Below the pieces are notes generated by a model that searched no databases, had not been told where the DNA came from, and was given only the letters and a program-made list of their open reading frames with translations. DNA of 64,000 bases from contig JAQYCV010000044.1 of assembly GCA_028724525.1 (NCBI GenBank), positions 1 through 64,000 of the forward strand, in the 5' to 3' direction. Shown here one piece after another: positions 62,125-64,000 of this stretch (positions are counted from its first letter, which is position 1; every line of letters starts with the position of its first letter). The position numbers were made by a program, and so were the translations under genes. Source of the DNA: Clostridiales bacterium. Lineage in GTDB: Bacteria; Bacillota; Clostridia; Saccharofermentanales; DTU023.

Positions 62125-64000
62125 CTAACTTCGCTGAATCTGATCGAGTCTTTGTTGGCTGGCAAGGAGGGCATCCTGGTTCCCCTCTAGCTTGGCCCTT
62201 TCTTTCTCCACTACGGCAGCAGGTGCCTTGGAGGTAAAGTGTTCATTGGCCAGCATTTTTTGGCCACGGGCAATTTCACCCTTAAGGCGGTCGATTTCCG
62301 CAGCCAGCTTGGCGGCTTCTTCTTCAAGGTCTACAAGGTCTTCTAGGGCCAGGTAAACTGTACCCGGACCAAAGGGAGCAGAAACAGCGTTTAAGGGCAA
62401 CTGACTGTCGTCTGCATAGGTCTTGACTTGGCCAATATTAGCCAGGTGGGCCAGGATGGCAGGATTATCCTCAAAAATTTGTCGGACTTGAGGACTGTCG
62501 GCCACAACCATGATATTAAGAGACTTCTTGGGACTAACCTGCTTGTCTGCGCGCAGATTGCGGATACCCCGAATAGCCTCCCGCAAGATGGAAATTTCTT
62601 CGGCATCTTGGGGAAAGTCCAGGCTCTCCTCGACTTGGGGCCAGCTGGCACGAATGAGCTGGCCTTCTTCATGGATGAGATGCTGGTAAATGTCCTCCGT
62701 AAAGTAGGGCATGAAGGGGTGGAGGAGCTTGACTGCTAGGACCAAGACATAATTTAAAACATACTGGGCAGCCAAGCGGCTTTTGCCCTCCTGGCGCAAG
62801 CGGGGCTTTACCATCTCAATATACCAGTCGCAGAAATCATCCCAGAGGAAGGAATAGATATTTCCCAGGGCATTGCCCAGCTCAAACTTGTCAAAGTTCA
62901 TATTGACATTTTTTAAGAGGGTTTGTGCCTGGTGCATGATCCAGCGGTCTTCCCTCTCCAGGTCAGCCAGGTCGACTGTAGAGAAGTCCATCTCCTCATC
63001 AAAGTTCATGACGGCAAAACGGAAGGCATTCCAAACCTTATTGATAAAGTTTCGGGCCGCTTCGATTTTCTCTGTAGAAAAGCGCTGGTCATTGCCGGGA
63101 GAAGCGCCATTCACCAGGGTGAAGCGCAAGGCATCCGCCCCGTAGAGCTGGATCATCTCTAGCGGATCGATCCCGTTGCCTAAAGACTTGGACATTTTTC
63201 TCCCCTGATCATCCCGAACCAGGCCATGGAAAGAGACGTACTTAAAGGGAATCTGCCCCGTCTGGTGGAGAGAGGAGAAAATCATCCGGGCAACCCAGAA
63301 AAAGATAATATCGTAGCCGGTGACCAAGACATCTGTGGGGAAAAACTTAGCCAGCTCCGGCGTTTCATCCGGCCAGCCCAGGGTGGAGAAGGGCCAAAGG
63401 GCTGAGGAAAACCAGGTATCCAGGGTGTCAGGATCCTGTTCCAGATGGCTGGAACCACAATGTTCGCAGCAGTCTGGCGTGTGGTCACTCACCGTGATCT
63501 CACCGCAATCCTGGCAGTACCAAGCAGGTATCCTGTGGCCCCACCAGAGCTGGCGGGAGATATTCCAATCCCGCACATTCTCCATCCAATTGTCATAGAC
63601 CTTGGTGAAACGCTCAGGCACAAACTGAATATCCCCGTTTTTTACGGCAGCAATCGCAGGCTTAGCCAGCTTATCCATGGCGACAAACCACTGTTTGGAC
63701 AGGCGGGGCTCAATAACGGTATGGCAGCGATAGCAATGGCCAACCTGGTGAACCATGTCCTCTGTTTTCACCAGGAAACCTTCAGCCTCCAGGTCTTGGA
63801 CAATAAGCTTACGCGCTTCTTCCCGTGTGAGGCCAGCATACTTGCCCCCCTGGCTATTAATCCGGCCATCCTCTTCCATGATATTGATGATGGGCAGATT
63901 GTGGCGCCTGCCGACTTCAAAGTCATTGGGGTCATGGGCAGGCGTAATCTTGACAACACCAGTACCAAAATCCCTCTCCACATAGGCATCCGCCACCACG
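62125..64000 (-). CDS. valS: Valyl-tRNA synthetase (5' end cut by window edge)
   Basis: C-terminal ~625 residues of a class Ia synthetase. The editing-domain end (GTGVVKITPAHDPNDFEVG), LSKQWFVAMDKLA and the KMSKS motif GRKMSKSLGNGIDPLEMI are present, then the anticodon-binding domain and the C-terminal coiled coil (DLVDLEEEAAKLAAEIDRLKGE). THPAHDPNDFEVG-type editing sequence and the coiled-coil tail identify ValRS rather than IleRS or LeuRS. The HIGH motif lies outside the window. Confidence 0.97.
   Translation of the reverse strand, partial: VVADAYVERDFGTGVVKITPAHDPNDFEVGRRHNLPIINIMEEDGRINSQGGKYAGLTREEARKLIVQDLEAEGFLVKTEDMVHQVGHCYRCHTVIEPRLSKQWFVAMDKLAKPAIAAVKNGDIQFVPERFTKVYDNWMENVRDWNISRQLWWGHRIPAWYCQDCGEITVSDHTPDCCEHCGSSHLEQDPDTLDTWFSSALWPFSTLGWPDETPELAKFFPTDVLVTGYDIIFFWVARMIFSSLHQTGQIPFKYVSFHGLVRDDQGRKMSKSLGNGIDPLEMIQLYGADALRFTLVNGASPGNDQRFSTEKIEAARNFINKVWNAFRFAVMNFDEEMDFSTVDLADLEREDRWIMHQAQTLLKNVNMNFDKFELGNALGNIYSFLWDDFCDWYIEMVKPRLRQEGKSRLAAQYVLNYVLVLAVKLLHPFMPYFTEDIYQHLIHEEGQLIRASWPQVEESLDFPQDAEEISILREAIRGIRNLRADKQVSPKKSLNIMVVADSPQVRQIFEDNPAILAHLANIGQVKTYADDSQLPLNAVSAPFGPGTVYLALEDLVDLEEEAAKLAAEIDRLKGEIARGQKMLANEHFTSKAPAAVVEKERAKLEGNQDALLASQQRLDQIQRS

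Overview
The window looks like a chromosomal core segment of a Bacillota (Firmicutes) bacterium of the class Clostridia, probably an anaerobic amino-acid fermenter. Four things support this: a complete oxidative (Stickland-type) ornithine degradation operon; class 1B dihydroorotate dehydrogenase subunits (pyrD and pyrK); a Spo0A effector-domain protein; and a typical Gram-positive informational gene set (dnaG-rpoD-trmK, topA-trmFO-dprA). Base composition is intermediate and fairly even. I see no insertion sequence, prophage, CRISPR array or rRNA. I cannot name the genus from the sequence.

Layout. 1-2.6 kb: the 5' part of miaB (minus strand) and a two-gene short-chain CHR (chromate-type) transporter (plus). 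2.6-8 kb (minus): a MoxR ATPase / DUF58 / transmembrane transglutaminase set with an extra membrane-anchored protein. It lies directly downstream of the pyrimidine genes pyrC-pyrF-pyrK-pyrD-pyrE (8-12.9 kb). 13-22.2 kb (minus): the ornithine operon, in transcription order ord-ortA (one fused gene), ortB, oraS, oraE, a GlmL-type gene, orr and alr, driven by a clear promoter at 22255-22283. 22.3-29.2 kb (plus): tRNA-Leu, a GATE-domain membrane protein, a CofE-like F420-ligase homologue, tRNA-Met/Tyr/Pro, and the metNIQ methionine ABC transporter behind a structured leader with a terminator. 28.5-33.5 kb: a left-handed beta-helix acyltransferase-like protein, an RluA pseudouridine synthase (minus), a WalR/PhoP-type two-component pair and an S4-domain pseudouridine synthase. 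From 33.5 kb to the right edge every gene is on the minus strand: dCMP deaminase, YfhO, RNase P RNA, trmK, rpoD, dnaG, yajC, tgt, queA, trmFO, topA, dprA, comM-like, coaE, ychF, polA, a class B PBP with an FHA-SEDS protein, HU, the Spo0A-like protein, a small membrane protein, ligA and valS (cut by the edge).

How the genes work together. L-ornithine is racemised by Orr, then the cobalamin/PLP mutase OraSE converts D-ornithine to 2,4-diaminopentanoate. The Ord part of the fusion deaminates this oxidatively, and OrtA (fused to Ord) with OrtB cleaves the 2-amino-4-oxopentanoate with CoA to acetyl-CoA and alanine. The alanine is expected to be D-alanine, which gives the alanine racemase at the end of the operon an obvious job. 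The most interesting observations are the Ord-OrtA fusion, the embedded alr, the unidentified metNIQ leader, the Spo0A-like protein whose phosphoacceptor domain looks degenerate, the F420-ligase homologue with a hairpin leader, and an FHA domain fused to a SEDS glycosyltransferase.
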